64,000 nt of DNA, taken from Chloroflexota bacterium (GTDB lineage Bacteria; Chloroflexota; Anaerolineae; Promineifilales; Promineifilaceae). The notes under the pieces are model-generated. The model was not told the DNA's origin, searched no databases, and was given only the letters and a program-made list of their open reading frames with translations. Positions 8,360-16,733 of the stretch are shown here, piece after piece. A program made the translations under genes and the position numbers. Location of the stretch: the NCBI GenBank assembly GCA_017993775.1, contig JAGOMA010000009.1:116043-180042 (forward strand), in the 5' to 3' direction. Each line of letters begins with the position of its first letter. Position 1 is the first letter of the stretch.

Positions 8360-10060
8360 ATGGGCAAAAAAATGGATTATGACGTGGCAATTATTGGATC
8401 GGGTATTGGCGGGTCGGCGTTGGCGGCGATTTTGGCGCGGCACGGGCAGCGGGTGGTGGTGTTCGAGGCTAAATCCCACCCGCGTTTTGCCATTGGCGAA
8501 TCGTTGATTTTGGAAACATCGGAGATGATGCGCGCGCTGGCTCATTTTTATGATGTGCCAGAGCTGGCCTATTTTAGCACGGAAAATTTTTTGCCGTTTG
8601 CCGGGACAACGCACGGCATCAAGCGGCATTTTGGCTTTTTGCATCACCAACCTGGGCAGCCCCACGATCGGCGGCGCACCTTGCAGGCCGTCATTCCCAA
8701 AGAGCCTCACGGCCATGAACTGCATCTGTACCGGCAGGACACGGACTATTTTATGATGAGTACGGCCGTTGCCTACGGCGCAGCCATGCTGCAAAACACC
8801 CCGGTGAGCGACATTGAACACCACGAGGACCATGTTGTGATGCGCACCGCATCGGGCCGGCAGGTAACGGCCAATTACGTGGTCGATGCGGGCGGATTCC
8901 GCTCGGTTCTGGCGCAAAAATTTGGCGTGCGTGATTATGATTTGCAAACCCACTCACGGGGCATGTTCACGCACATGATCAACGTGCCCTGCTATCACCA
9001 GATTGGCGGTTCCCAAGAAGCATATGGGCTGCCCTTCCGCATGTCGGAAGGTACGCTGCACCACCTGTTCGACGGCGGCTGGCTGTGGGTGATTCCCTTC
9101 AATAACCATGCCGATGCGACAAATCCGCTGTGCAGCGTGGGGCTGCTGCTGGACCCGCGCCAATATCCGCCGCGCGACGATCTAACGCCGGAGGAAGAGT
9201 TTTATGGCTTCATTGCCCAATTCCCCAGCATTGCCGCGCAGTTTGCCGACGCCCACGCTGTGCGCGACTGGACACGGGCGGGACGGCTGCAATACACGTC
9301 CAGTCAGGTGGTGGGCGACCGTTGGGCGCTGATGGGACACGCCGCCGGATTTATTGACCCATTGTTCTCTAAAGGGCTGTACACGTCGTTAACGGCCGTC
9401 TTCATCCTCGCCCACCGCCTTTTGCAAGCCAAACAAACGGGCGATTATGCGGCGGCGGCCTTTGCCGACCTGCAAACCGTGACCCAGAATGATGTGCGCG
9501 CAGCCGACCGGCTGGTAGCCAACAGCTACCGTTCCTTCAAAGATTACCGCCTGTGGCAGGTGTACGCGGTGATGTGGCTGTTGGGCGCGTATACGGAACT
9601 GGTGAAACTAAACATGATGCGGGCGCAGGCTGGCGCTGACCGCCAGGCTTATTACGACCAGCTGATCACGCTGAAACTGGTCGGCGGCGGTTACCCGGAA
9701 TTCGAGGCGCTGGCGCAGCAGGTGGACGGAATTATAGAATCGGTTGACGCAGCGGATGAAACGGCCGTTACCGCCGCCGCTACCGAAATCAAGCAAATTT
9801 TCCGCTCTCTGGATTGGATTGCCGATCCTTTTATCGCCTTACTGGAGGGCAAGACCTACCTGCCCAAAAACAAAATTCGGCCGAGCTTGTTGAAACCGGG
9901 CGAGGGATTTATGGGCAAAGGAGCCTACAAGGCGCATTTTTTTGGCGGCCTGACCATGCGCGATTTGCTGGTTTATGGGGCCAAAGAGAAGGTGCAATTT
10001 GCCCGGCCGTATCTGGCGCGGCAGCACAAGCTGCGGTATCAAAAACGGACTTATCGCTAA
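8360..10060 (+). CDS. FAD-dependent oxidoreductase resembling flavin-dependent halogenases
   Basis: A 566-residue flavoprotein with the N-terminal FAD loop GSGIGGS and AIGESL. It has the tryptophan-halogenase signature W-x-W-x-I-P (WLWVIP, residues 241-246) and a lysine (Lys88, GIKRHFGF) in the region where halogenases place their catalytic lysine. GHAAGFIDPLFSKGLY is the usual second flavin-binding segment. The family also contains non-halogenating hydroxylases and geranylgeranyl reductase-like enzymes, so halogenation is a hypothesis. The ATG at 8360 has its purine-rich site very close; MDYDVA at 8372 is an alternative start. Its position between two permease genes is odd for such an enzyme. 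Confidence 0.75.
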   Translation: MGKKMDYDVAIIGSGIGGSALAAILARHGQRVVVFEAKSHPRFAIGESLILETSEMMRALAHFYDVPELAYFSTENFLPFAGTTHGIKRHFGFLHHQPGQPHDRRRTLQAVIPKEPHGHELHLYRQDTDYFMMSTAVAYGAAMLQNTPVSDIEHHEDHVVMRTASGRQVTANYVVDAGGFRSVLAQKFGVRDYDLQTHSRGMFTHMINVPCYHQIGGSQEAYGLPFRMSEGTLHHLFDGGWLWVIPFNNHADATNPLCSVGLLLDPRQYPPRDDLTPEEEFYGFIAQFPSIAAQFADAHAVRDWTRAGRLQYTSSQVVGDRWALMGHAAGFIDPLFSKGLYTSLTAVFILAHRLLQAKQTGDYAAAAFADLQTVTQNDVRAADRLVANSYRSFKDYRLWQVYAVMWLLGAYTELVKLNMMRAQAGADRQAYYDQLITLKLVGGGYPEFEALAQQVDGIIESVDAADETAVTAAATEIKQIFRSLDWIADPFIALLEGKTYLPKNKIRPSLLKPGEGFMGKGAYKAHFFGGLTMRDLLVYGAKEKVQFARPYLARQHKLRYQKRTYR

Positions 10061-10066
10061 AAACGT

Positions 10067-10612
10067 ATGCAAACGTATTCACATTGGTTGGTAACGGCCG
10101 TTCTCCGGCCAACGATACAGCGCCAAAAAGCTGCGGCGCACAGGAATGCGCTTCTGGCGGGGTCGGTCGCGCCGGATATTCCGTTGGGGTTGCTGAGTCT
10201 GGGGTATGTGATCGACCGGCGCTGTCTGCGGCCCCATCTGCCAGACAAAACGCGCTGCAGCCCCACCTACAACCAGCTCTACTTCCACAACCCCTGGTGG
10301 ATTGCCGCTCACAACATCCTGCATGCCCCCCTGCCCGTTTTGCTTCTGGGTCTGATCGGCTACCTATGGCGGCGCCATGATTGGGGCGCGCGGTTGTTCT
10401 GGTTTGCGGTGGGGTGCGGGCTGCATACGGCCGTCGACATTTTTACCCACGCCGATGATGGGCCAGTACTCACTTTTCCGCTGGATTGGCACACACGGTT
10501 CAGATCGCCTATCAGCTACTGGGATCCGGCGCACAACGGCCGTCTCTTCCGTGTACTAGAACATCTGCTAGACCTGCTGCTGGTCATCTGGCTGCTCCGG
10601 AGACGACGATGA
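10067..10612 (+). CDS. YdjM/DUF457-like membrane-bound metal-dependent hydrolase
   Basis: A 181-residue protein with the features of the LexA-regulated inner-membrane hydrolase family: an N-terminal His, APDIP, a central HNPWWIAAHNILHA, and HTAVDIFTHADDGP, i.e. spaced His and Asp residues suited to metal binding, between hydrophobic helices. The biochemical activity of this family is poorly defined. It starts six bases after the flavoprotein stop, and its stop codon overlaps the next permease start (ATGA), which argues for translational coupling within the transporter operon. Confidence 0.65.
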   Translation: MQTYSHWLVTAVLRPTIQRQKAAAHRNALLAGSVAPDIPLGLLSLGYVIDRRCLRPHLPDKTRCSPTYNQLYFHNPWWIAAHNILHAPLPVLLLGLIGYLWRRHDWGARLFWFAVGCGLHTAVDIFTHADDGPVLTFPLDWHTRFRSPISYWDPAHNGRLFRVLEHLLDLLLVIWLLRRRR

Positions 10613-11466
10613 GCCTGGTTAGAAACGAGACAAACAGCCCCAAAGACAAGGAGCGACATCTCCCCATCTCCTTGTCCCCCATTCTCCCTCTCTTTCTCAT
10701 TCTGCTGGGCGTGCTGGCGCCCCTGCTGCCGCTGATCCTCTGGTCGTTTGCCCACCGCTGGTTTTTCCCCGATGTGCTGCCAGCCGAATGGAGCTGGCGT
10801 GCCTGGGACTATGTATTTTCCGACAGTTCACAGGTCGGCAAGGCACTGTGGAACAGCACATTTGTCGCCCTGGCCGTGACGCTGCTTTCGGCGCTGATCG
10901 GTTTACCGGCGGGACGGGCTTTGGGGTTGTATGCGTTTCGCGGGAAAACGGCCGTTCTCTTCCTTATTCTCACCCCGGCCATTATGCCGGTCATTGCCGT
11001 GGCGATGGGCATCCATGTGGCTTTCCTGCGCGTGGGACTGGCAGACACAAAGGTCGGCGTTATTCTGGTGCATCTCATCCCCGTCATGCCTTATATGGTG
11101 CTGACATTAACCAGCGTTTTTGCCAATTACAACCCGGATTACGAAGGCCAGGCGCGCACATTGGGCGCACGGCCGTGGCAAGTCTTCATCCATGTCACCC
11201 TGCCCGCCATCTGGCCAGGACTGATGGTCGGCTGCCTGTTTGCCTTCATCATTTCCTGGAGCCAATATCTGCTAACCTTGCTCATTGGCGGGGGCGAAGT
11301 GATAACCTTGCCGGTGCTGCTGTTTGCCTTCGCCAACAGCGGCGACAACGCCATCACCGCCGCACTCAGCCTGGTGTTTATCGCCCCGGCGCTGCTGCTG
11401 TTTTTATTCACTGCCCGTTACCTCACCGGCCGCCACGCCGCTGTGGGCAGTCTGGGAAAATTATGA
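10609..11466 (+). CDS. ABC transporter permease (YnjC-like, second half)
   Basis: A 285-residue permease with six predicted membrane spans and the EAA loop DYEGQARTLGARPWQVF. The start is set at 10609, with GGAG six bases upstream and a four-base ATGA overlap with the preceding gene; longer readings run through that gene in another frame. With the permease at 7361 it should form the heterodimeric channel energised by the next gene. Confidence 0.85.
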   Translation: MSLVRNETNSPKDKERHLPISLSPILPLFLILLGVLAPLLPLILWSFAHRWFFPDVLPAEWSWRAWDYVFSDSSQVGKALWNSTFVALAVTLLSALIGLPAGRALGLYAFRGKTAVLFLILTPAIMPVIAVAMGIHVAFLRVGLADTKVGVILVHLIPVMPYMVLTLTSVFANYNPDYEGQARTLGARPWQVFIHVTLPAIWPGLMVGCLFAFIISWSQYLLTLLIGGGEVITLPVLLFAFANSGDNAITAALSLVFIAPALLLFLFTARYLTGRHAAVGSLGKL

Positions 11467-12530
11467 CCGAAGTCCAACTCCACCACCTCGATAAAAGTTA
11501 CGACAGCCACCACCATGCCGTTTCCGATATGTCGCTGACCATGCCCTGCCGCCAGATTACGGCGCTGTTGGGGCCATCCGGCTGCGGCAAAACAACGGTT
11601 TTGAAGATGATCGCCGGTTTGCTGCCGCCAACCAGCGGCGATGTGACCTTTGACAGCCAATCGGTGCTGCCCATTCCCCCAGAAAAGCGCGGCGCGGTGA
11701 TGGTGTTCCAAAACCATTTGTTGTTCCCCCACATGAGCGTGGCGGATAACGTGGCTTTTGGCTTGAAAATGCGCGGCGCATCCCCAACAACCATCCACAA
11801 GCGGGTGGAAGAGATGTTGACGATGGTGAAGCTGCCCGGTTACGGCCGTCGGCGGGCGCACCAACTGTCTGGCGGGCAAAAACAACGAGTGGCTCTGGCC
11901 CGGGCGCTCATCGTGCAGCCCAAAGTGCTGCTTTTGGACGAGCCGCTCTCCAATCTGGATGCCCATTTGCGCAACGAGATGCGTGATCTCATTTTTAATT
12001 TGCAGCGCGAAATGGGCATTACAACCATCGTGGTGACCCATGATCAAGAGGAAGCGGTGATTTTAGCGGACCGGGTAGCGTTGATCTTTGACGGGGTGCT
12101 GCGGCAGGTGGGGGAGCCGAGCGATTTTTATGAACGGCCGTTAACCCCACCCATCGCCCGTTTTTTCGGCGGTGTCAACTTCATCCCCGGCGTCAAACGA
12201 GGGCTGCGGGTAGAAACTAGCCTGGGCGCCTTCCAGCCAGCCCCCTCGATCCCCTCAGCCGACGGCCCGGTCATCCTGACCATCCGGCCCGAAAATGTGC
12301 GCCTTAGCGACTGCCCAGGCGAAAATTCCGTGCCGGGCTGCATCCTCAGCCACGTATACGCCGGCACCCACACCCGCTTCAAAATCGCCGCCCCAAACCC
12401 GGCGTTACCGCCCATCGAAGTGGTAGCCGATGCCGCCAGTCAGCGCCGCTACCACGACGGCGAAACCGTGCATGTGCAATTCCCACCCGAAAAAATCTGG
12501 CTGATGCCCACAACAGGCGCCTATGTTTGA
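11463..12530 (+). CDS. ynjD: ABC transporter ATP-binding protein (YnjD-like)
   Basis: A 355-residue ATPase with Walker A GPSGCGKT, Q-loop VFQNHLLFPH, signature LSGGQKQR, Walker B LLLDEPLSNLD and H-loop VTHDQEEA. A C-terminal TOBE-like regulatory domain carries TIRPENVRLSD. Length and domain order match importers for anions, polyamines or thiamine (PotA/ThiQ/YnjD type). The start overlaps the permease stop by four bases (ATGA) and its own end overlaps the next gene by eight bases, so the genes are tightly coupled. Confidence 0.9.
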   Translation: MTEVQLHHLDKSYDSHHHAVSDMSLTMPCRQITALLGPSGCGKTTVLKMIAGLLPPTSGDVTFDSQSVLPIPPEKRGAVMVFQNHLLFPHMSVADNVAFGLKMRGASPTTIHKRVEEMLTMVKLPGYGRRRAHQLSGGQKQRVALARALIVQPKVLLLDEPLSNLDAHLRNEMRDLIFNLQREMGITTIVVTHDQEEAVILADRVALIFDGVLRQVGEPSDFYERPLTPPIARFFGGVNFIPGVKRGLRVETSLGAFQPAPSIPSADGPVILTIRPENVRLSDCPGENSVPGCILSHVYAGTHTRFKIAAPNPALPPIEVVADAASQRRYHDGETVHVQFPPEKIWLMPTTGAYV

Positions 12531-13122
12531 CGAAAAAATGCGCGCGATGAAGGATAAAACGTTTGGTCCGCTGGCCCGCGCCTCGCAGCGTGTGTCGCCC
12601 TGGTTTCTTTCGGCGCTGGGATTGGCGGCCGGAGCGGCCACGGCCGTTGCCCTGTGGCAGCGCTGGTACTGGCTGGGTTTTGTACTCTGGTTTCTCAACC
12701 GCCTCTTCGATGGCCTGGATGGGGCTGTGGCGCGTTTACGCGGCGAGCAAAGCGACTTTGGCGGTTATCTGGATATTGTGATTGATTTTGTGGTTTATGC
12801 GCTGATTCCGGTGGGGTTGGCGGTCGGGGTGATGGACACGGCCGTTACCCTCAGCCTCATCTTTTTGCTTTGCACGTTCTATGTCAACGCCGCCTCGTGG
12901 ATGTATCTGGCGGCCATTTTGGAAAAACGCCGCCAAACCCACGACGGCCGTCTGACCAGCATCACCATGCCGGCGGGGATTATTGGCGGCACGGAAACCA
13001 TTATTTTTTACACCGCCTTCATCCTTTTTCCTGCCTACCTGGTCTGGTTGTTTGGTCTGATGGGGTTGTTGGTTGTGGTAACGATTTTGCAACGGCTCGT
13101 GTGGGCCGCCCGTCAGCTTTAA
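12523..13122 (+). CDS. CDP-alcohol phosphatidyltransferase family protein (YnjF-like)
   Basis: A 199-residue membrane enzyme with the complete family motif D-G-x2-A-R-x8-G-x3-D-x3-D, seen in DGAVARLRGEQSDFGGYLDI followed by VID (residues about 66-88), plus several hydrophobic helices. Such enzymes exchange CMP of a CDP-alcohol for another alcohol, as in phospholipid head-group synthesis; the substrates here are unknown. E. coli has a YnjF homologue next to ynjBCD, so the pairing is conserved over a large distance. It overlaps the ATPase gene by eight bases. Confidence 0.85.
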   Translation: MFDEKMRAMKDKTFGPLARASQRVSPWFLSALGLAAGAATAVALWQRWYWLGFVLWFLNRLFDGLDGAVARLRGEQSDFGGYLDIVIDFVVYALIPVGLAVGVMDTAVTLSLIFLLCTFYVNAASWMYLAAILEKRRQTHDGRLTSITMPAGIIGGTETIIFYTAFILFPAYLVWLFGLMGLLVVVTILQRLVWAARQL

Positions 13123-13134
13123 AGGAGTTTGCCG

Positions 13135-13695
13135 ATGCCTCGTTTGCGCCCTGGCCAGCCGGCCCCGGATGTAATGCTCTCGTTATTGAACGGCCGTACT
13201 ATCCATCTCTCAACCTTTTGGGGAGACGGCCGTTCCACGTTGCTCATCTTTCTGCGCCACCTCGCCTGACTGCCCTGCCGCGACCACGTGGCGCAGGTTG
13301 TGTCACATCACGCAGAAATTCAAGCCGCCCGCGCCAATGTGGTCACGGTGTCGTTTGGCACGCCCTACTGGGCGCAAATGTGGCTGCAAGAAACCCAATC
13401 TCCCTTCCCCTTTTTGGTCGATGCCCAACGCGCTGCTTACCATGCGTATGGACTGGAATCGTCAATTTTCAGCTCGTGGAGTCCGGCCAATTTGTTGTAT
13501 TACACAAAAGCAGTCTTGCAAAAACGGGAAACATTTGGCAAACGCGGCGATCCGCACCAACTTGGCGGCGATTTTATCATCGACCCGCGCGGCATCATCC
13601 GGCTGGCCCACCCCAGCCGCGATCCCACCGACCGGCCAGCGATGCAGCAGATCCTCTCGGCGCTGAATAAAATTGAAGCGGAAAACGATGGTTGA
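13135..13695 (+). CDS. Peroxiredoxin-like/AhpC-TSA redoxin, probable selenoprotein (in-frame TGA at 13267)
   Basis: Read with the in-frame TGA as selenocysteine, the product is 186 residues. It starts MPRLRPGQPAPDV, with AGGAG about seven bases upstream. The TGA is codon 45 in the thioredoxin-fold active site: FLRHLA-U-LPCRDH gives a U-x-x-C motif with Cys48, where relatives have C-x-x-C. Downstream family features continue without frame change (VTVSFGTPYWA, PFPFLVD, GDPHQLGGDFIIDPRG, LAHPSRDPTDRP). Codon use is the same on both sides of the TGA. A GTG at 13288 could start only a useless C-terminal fragment. It is the last gene of the transporter cluster. Alternatives are a nonsense mutation or a sequencing error. 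Confidence 0.75.
13276..13305 (+). promoter_or_regulatory. Candidate bacterial SECIS-like stem-loop after the TGA codon
   Basis: Starting seven bases after the TGA, GCGACC can pair with GGTTGT, and the stem extends by GC and GT pairs beyond one mismatch. The loop is ACGTGGCGCA. A shorter alternative, CTGC(C)GC with GCGCAG, has a G at the start of its loop. Bacterial SECIS elements lie in this position inside the coding sequence. The fold was made by hand and is only suggestive. Confidence 0.35.
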
Positions 13696-13707
13696 TGAGG
13701 GGGCGGT

Positions 13708-13751
13708 GTGCTGCGTGAACGTGATGATCGGACATCGCATTCACGCAGCAC
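13708..13751. terminator. Inverted repeat between convergent genes
   Basis: GTGCTGCGTGAA and TTCACGCAGCAC form a perfect 12-bp stem between the redoxin gene and the convergent hydrolase gene. There is no clear U-tract, so it may be a Rho-independent-like barrier or another dispersed palindrome. Confidence 0.45.
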
Positions 13752-13763
13752 GCCGACGCGTAA

Positions 13764-15260
13764 TTATTCGAAATTCGGCCAATCCATATTGGCGATGCAG
13801 CCGTCATCAGGCGCAGACTGAGGATCATTGAGGAATTGGGTGGTGATGTCGATGGCGCATTCACCGCCGCTCAACAGGGAGTGGCCGGACCCGGGGAATT
13901 CGTAGACGTAGGCATTGGGCAGCGTTTTGGCGGCCAGGCGCGCCCAGCGCACAGGCGTGGCCACATCGTACTGCCCGGCCAAAATGAGTGTGGGGATGCG
14001 GCTGGAAACGGCCGTGTTGTCTACGCGCTGTTGGGGATTCCAATAGTCGCACACGGTTGTCAGGTCGTAAGCGCCTTGCAGCAGCGCCGCTTCTAATTCA
14101 ACTGGAACCTGGCCGACAACGGCCGTTTCTACCCGATCATAATCCCCGGCCACATACTCATCGTGGCAAATGACCGAGTTATACATACCTTCGCTGTCGC
14201 TGTAGTCAGCGTCGGACGATTGGTAGGTTAAACGGCCGTATGCCGACTCCGTGCTGATCTCATCCAGCGCATCATAATTTCCATCCGCCACCTCCCAAAT
14301 CACTCGCGGCAGCAGCGGTATCAGTTCCGTATCGTTCAGGGCATTGCTCACCGCAAACAGCAAATCATCGCCATAAATAGGCGCGCTGTCGTCTTCGTTC
14401 AGCGCCGCCACCGCCTCCAAAAACACAGCTTCCAAATCCGGATATTGCTGCGCGCAGTAATCGTCCTGCGCGCAGTCGGCAAACAGGCGGTTCAGGCCAT
14501 CCATGGTGCTCAGCGCATCTTCCAACGGCGTGTCTACGTTTGGCGGGAAAACGGAATCAAGCACCACGCTGCGCACGCCGGCCGGATGATCTTTCATTAC
14601 TGCCAGCGCCAGCCGCGTGCCATAAGAAATGCCCAACAAATCCCATTCCTCTATGCCCAGAGCCTCGCGCAAGGCAGCTACGTCGGCGGCGTTTTCGACA
14701 GTGTTGTAGGCGCTTAAATCAATGTCTTCGTCTACCAGACGGTCATAACACAAGGCGTCGGGATTTTCGCTTTCATCGGCCGTGGTGAATTCAGGGCAGT
14801 CCAGCGTGGGGATCGAGTAACCTGTGCCACGCTGATCAAACAAAATCAGGTCACGGTTGCGAGTAAACGGGTAATCCCAGCCTGCCGGATCGGCGGCAAA
14901 ATCGTCTAATCCACTGCCGCCAGGCCCACCCGCCAGATAAATAACCGGCGGATAGTCCGCGCCTTCACTGGCCGCGACAATGGCAACTGCCAGCTCGATG
15001 GTCGGCGAATTGGCCTGCGTGCGGTTTTCGGGCACGGTCAGGTAGCCACACTCCACGTCATACCCGCGGGGAATGTCGATGGGACAATCGGCTGTTTGGT
15101 AGGTGGCGGAAACGGCCGTTTCCCCACCATCCCCCGGCCCAACATTCACCGGCTCGACAGCGTCGACCTCTGCCATATCCGAAAAGTCGGTTGTATCCTC
15201 ACAGGCGACCAGAAACCCGGCGACCAGCAAAAGAGAAAGGAACAATAAAAAATTTTTCAT
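13764..15260 (-). CDS. Secreted alpha/beta-hydrolase lipoprotein (S33/TAP-like peptidase)
   Basis: A 498-residue protein with a lipoprotein signal (FLLFLSLLLVAGFLVAC) and an acidic spacer. Its alpha/beta-hydrolase fold has YLAGGPGGSGLDDF as oxyanion region, the nucleophile Ser in GISYGTR (about residue 210), Asp in LAGQYDVATP (about 430) and His in GSGHSLL (about 460). The C-terminal part resembles the TAP-like domain of tripeptidyl aminopeptidases and proline iminopeptidases, so release of short peptides outside the membrane is likely. GAGGTGA precedes the ATG at 15260. It is monocistronic and convergent with the redoxin gene. Confidence 0.85.
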   Translation of the reverse strand: MKNFLLFLSLLLVAGFLVACEDTTDFSDMAEVDAVEPVNVGPGDGGETAVSATYQTADCPIDIPRGYDVECGYLTVPENRTQANSPTIELAVAIVAASEGADYPPVIYLAGGPGGSGLDDFAADPAGWDYPFTRNRDLILFDQRGTGYSIPTLDCPEFTTADESENPDALCYDRLVDEDIDLSAYNTVENAADVAALREALGIEEWDLLGISYGTRLALAVMKDHPAGVRSVVLDSVFPPNVDTPLEDALSTMDGLNRLFADCAQDDYCAQQYPDLEAVFLEAVAALNEDDSAPIYGDDLLFAVSNALNDTELIPLLPRVIWEVADGNYDALDEISTESAYGRLTYQSSDADYSDSEGMYNSVICHDEYVAGDYDRVETAVVGQVPVELEAALLQGAYDLTTVCDYWNPQQRVDNTAVSSRIPTLILAGQYDVATPVRWARLAAKTLPNAYVYEFPGSGHSLLSGGECAIDITTQFLNDPQSAPDDGCIANMDWPNFE

Positions 15261-15621
15261 GGTTCACCTCGTTGTGTATGAATATACCTCCCCTGCTTGT
15301 AACGACTCGCCGCCTTCGTCGGCTGCTGGTTGAAGAGTGGCCGACCAGTTACCCAATGGTAATTACGTCGCCATAACAACCGACGCCCTCTGGACGATAA
15401 GAAGCAGCGATTTATGCTCATCAGCCATGACGTATCCTTATTAACAAGCAGGCGGTTGGGACAATTGGCTGCGCTCTCTGGCGGCCATCCAGGGATTGGT
15501 TCATGGAGTCCAGAGGGAGGGAGTATAACCTGTGCATGCGCCATTACAACGTTTTGGGTAATATCTGGTGAACATAAACGTTGCAATAAACTGGCACGAC
15601 CAGGTAACAATCAGGAGCATA
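15261..15621. other. Divergent promoter region, no gene seen
   Basis: About 360 bases separate the hydrolase lipoprotein (minus) and the CPBP-like gene (plus). I see no conserved frame, hairpin terminator or confident promoter hexamers. An upstream in-frame ATG at 15568 for the CPBP-like gene lacks a ribosome site. Confidence 0.5.
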
Positions 15622-16317
15622 ATGAAATCCAATCTAAATTCAGGCGTAATGACGCCATGGCAACCACAAAAACTCGATCTCGGTTTAGCCTTGTTGATAG
15701 CCCCGATTCTGCCAATTGTTGCCGGTTTGCTCTATGGACTGACAGGCGTCCTCTTACCCATGATGCTGTATTATGGTCTGGCATGGGGTCTGGTCAAATG
15801 GCGACGAGGCTCAACCGGATATTTCAACCCTCTCCCCGCGCGCATTACCATCTTCTTCTACATTAACCTGGGCGTGATTTTAGCTTCTCTCGTATGCGCC
15901 TACATGGCTAGAAATTACTTTCTGGACAACACGACAGCGGGCATACTGATTACAGCCCTCATCTGGGCGCCGGTCAATGCGGCCACCGAGCAGCTCCTCT
16001 GGATATATTTATTCGAGGCGTGGGATTTATATCCGGCAAAACCATCCCCAGCTTTTCGCCTGATAGGATTGGCCCTGTTCGCTGTCTTCGTGGGTTCAAT
16101 CCATACCATGTTCTGGGCCAAATTTCTGGATCCCGTCGACCCGAGCCAGGTTTTTGGGGTGGCATTCGTTCTACTGACTACTGTGTCTGGCTTTCTTCAT
16201 CTGGTGGTGTGGCGCAAGTCTAACCAGATGATCTTCACTTTCATACCACACTTCCTACTAAACCTGGTTCCCCTTTTCTGGACTCGGTACTCGATTTTGC
16301 CTTTTCTGATCAAATAA
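15622..16317 (+). CDS. Divergent CPBP (CAAX protease/Abi)-like membrane protein
   Basis: A 231-residue protein with about seven hydrophobic helices. The helices that normally hold the CPBP glutamate and histidine motifs can be aligned: NAATEQLLWIY at the E-E-x3-R position (degenerate, E-Q), GSIHTMFW at the F-x3-H position and FIPHFLLNL giving H-x3-N. Because the first motif is altered, protease activity is doubtful. The start is taken at 15622, with AGGAG four bases upstream. It stands alone between repeats; function unknown. Confidence 0.5.
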   Translation: MKSNLNSGVMTPWQPQKLDLGLALLIAPILPIVAGLLYGLTGVLLPMMLYYGLAWGLVKWRRGSTGYFNPLPARITIFFYINLGVILASLVCAYMARNYFLDNTTAGILITALIWAPVNAATEQLLWIYLFEAWDLYPAKPSPAFRLIGLALFAVFVGSIHTMFWAKFLDPVDPSQVFGVAFVLLTTVSGFLHLVVWRKSNQMIFTFIPHFLLNLVPLFWTRYSILPFLIK

Positions 16318-16375
16318 TCTCGAACGCAGCTTAATCGGCATATCTTTAACTGGTGATCTTTAACTCGGCAAGACA

Positions 16376-16399
16376 GGACGAATCCTTAGAGATTCGTCC
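16376..16399. repeat. Short perfect hairpin after the CPBP-like gene
   Basis: GGACGAATC and GATTCGTCC form a 9-bp stem with a six-base loop, followed by AAAAT. It could act as a weak terminator for the plus-strand gene. Confidence 0.5.
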
Positions 16400-16407
16400 A
16401 AAATGAT

Positions 16408-16465
16408 ACGGCCGTTTCCCCCACCATCAACATCTAACAATGAACGGGGAACGGGGAACGGCCGG
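16408..16465. repeat. 58-bp repeat bounded by ACGGCCGT palindromes, copy 1
   Basis: It begins ACGGCCGTTTCCCCCACCAT and ends GGGGAACGGCCGG. The last octamer has one change from the consensus. Near-identical copies lie at 17307-17364 and 17532-17590, so the three bracket the BrnT/BrnA region. Confidence 0.75.
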
Positions 16466-16510
16466 TTCGCCCTTCTCATCATCACGTTCTCACAGCCATC
16501 ACCCGGCCGA

Positions 16511-16723
16511 TCAGCCGTCCAGCCCCAACAGCTCGCGCAGATTTTGCTGGTTGCCGGGGTCTACGTCCTGAATGGCCAGACCGCACAGCTTGCGCGCCCG
16601 GTTGTACCAGGCGCGCAGGGCTTCTGTGTCTGCTGTGTATTCGCCGTTGGTTTTTTGGTAAAGCTGGATGGCGCTCTGCTGAGCGGTATCGGCGGTGGCG
16701 TAGGCTTCTACCAGGGCGGCCAC
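16511..16723 (-). CDS. Small hypothetical protein or gene remnant
   Basis: A 70-residue frame starting at a GTG 11 bases after the brnA stop. Codon choice is clearly coding-like (C/G third positions, no rare runs), and the sequence is soluble and helical (TADTEALRAWYNRARKLCGL, then DVDPGNQQNLRELLGL). I do not recognise the family. The frame is open further upstream without a good start, so it may be the C-terminal remnant of a longer, eroded gene rather than a third toxin-antitoxin component. Confidence 0.35.
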   Translation of the reverse strand: MAALVEAYATADTAQQSAIQLYQKTNGEYTADTEALRAWYNRARKLCGLAIQDVDPGNQQNLRELLGLDG

Positions 16724-16733
16724 GGCCGTTACC

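Noticed and set aside
10788..11462. Long N-terminal extension of the ATPase frame through the permease gene
   Set aside because: The extension is an out-of-phase reading of the permease. The ABC domain begins at MTEVQLHHL (11463).
13288..13695. Redoxin starting at GTG 13288, downstream of the TGA
   Set aside because: It would lack the N-terminal strand and the whole active site, and it has no ribosome site. The TGA-containing longer frame fits the family.
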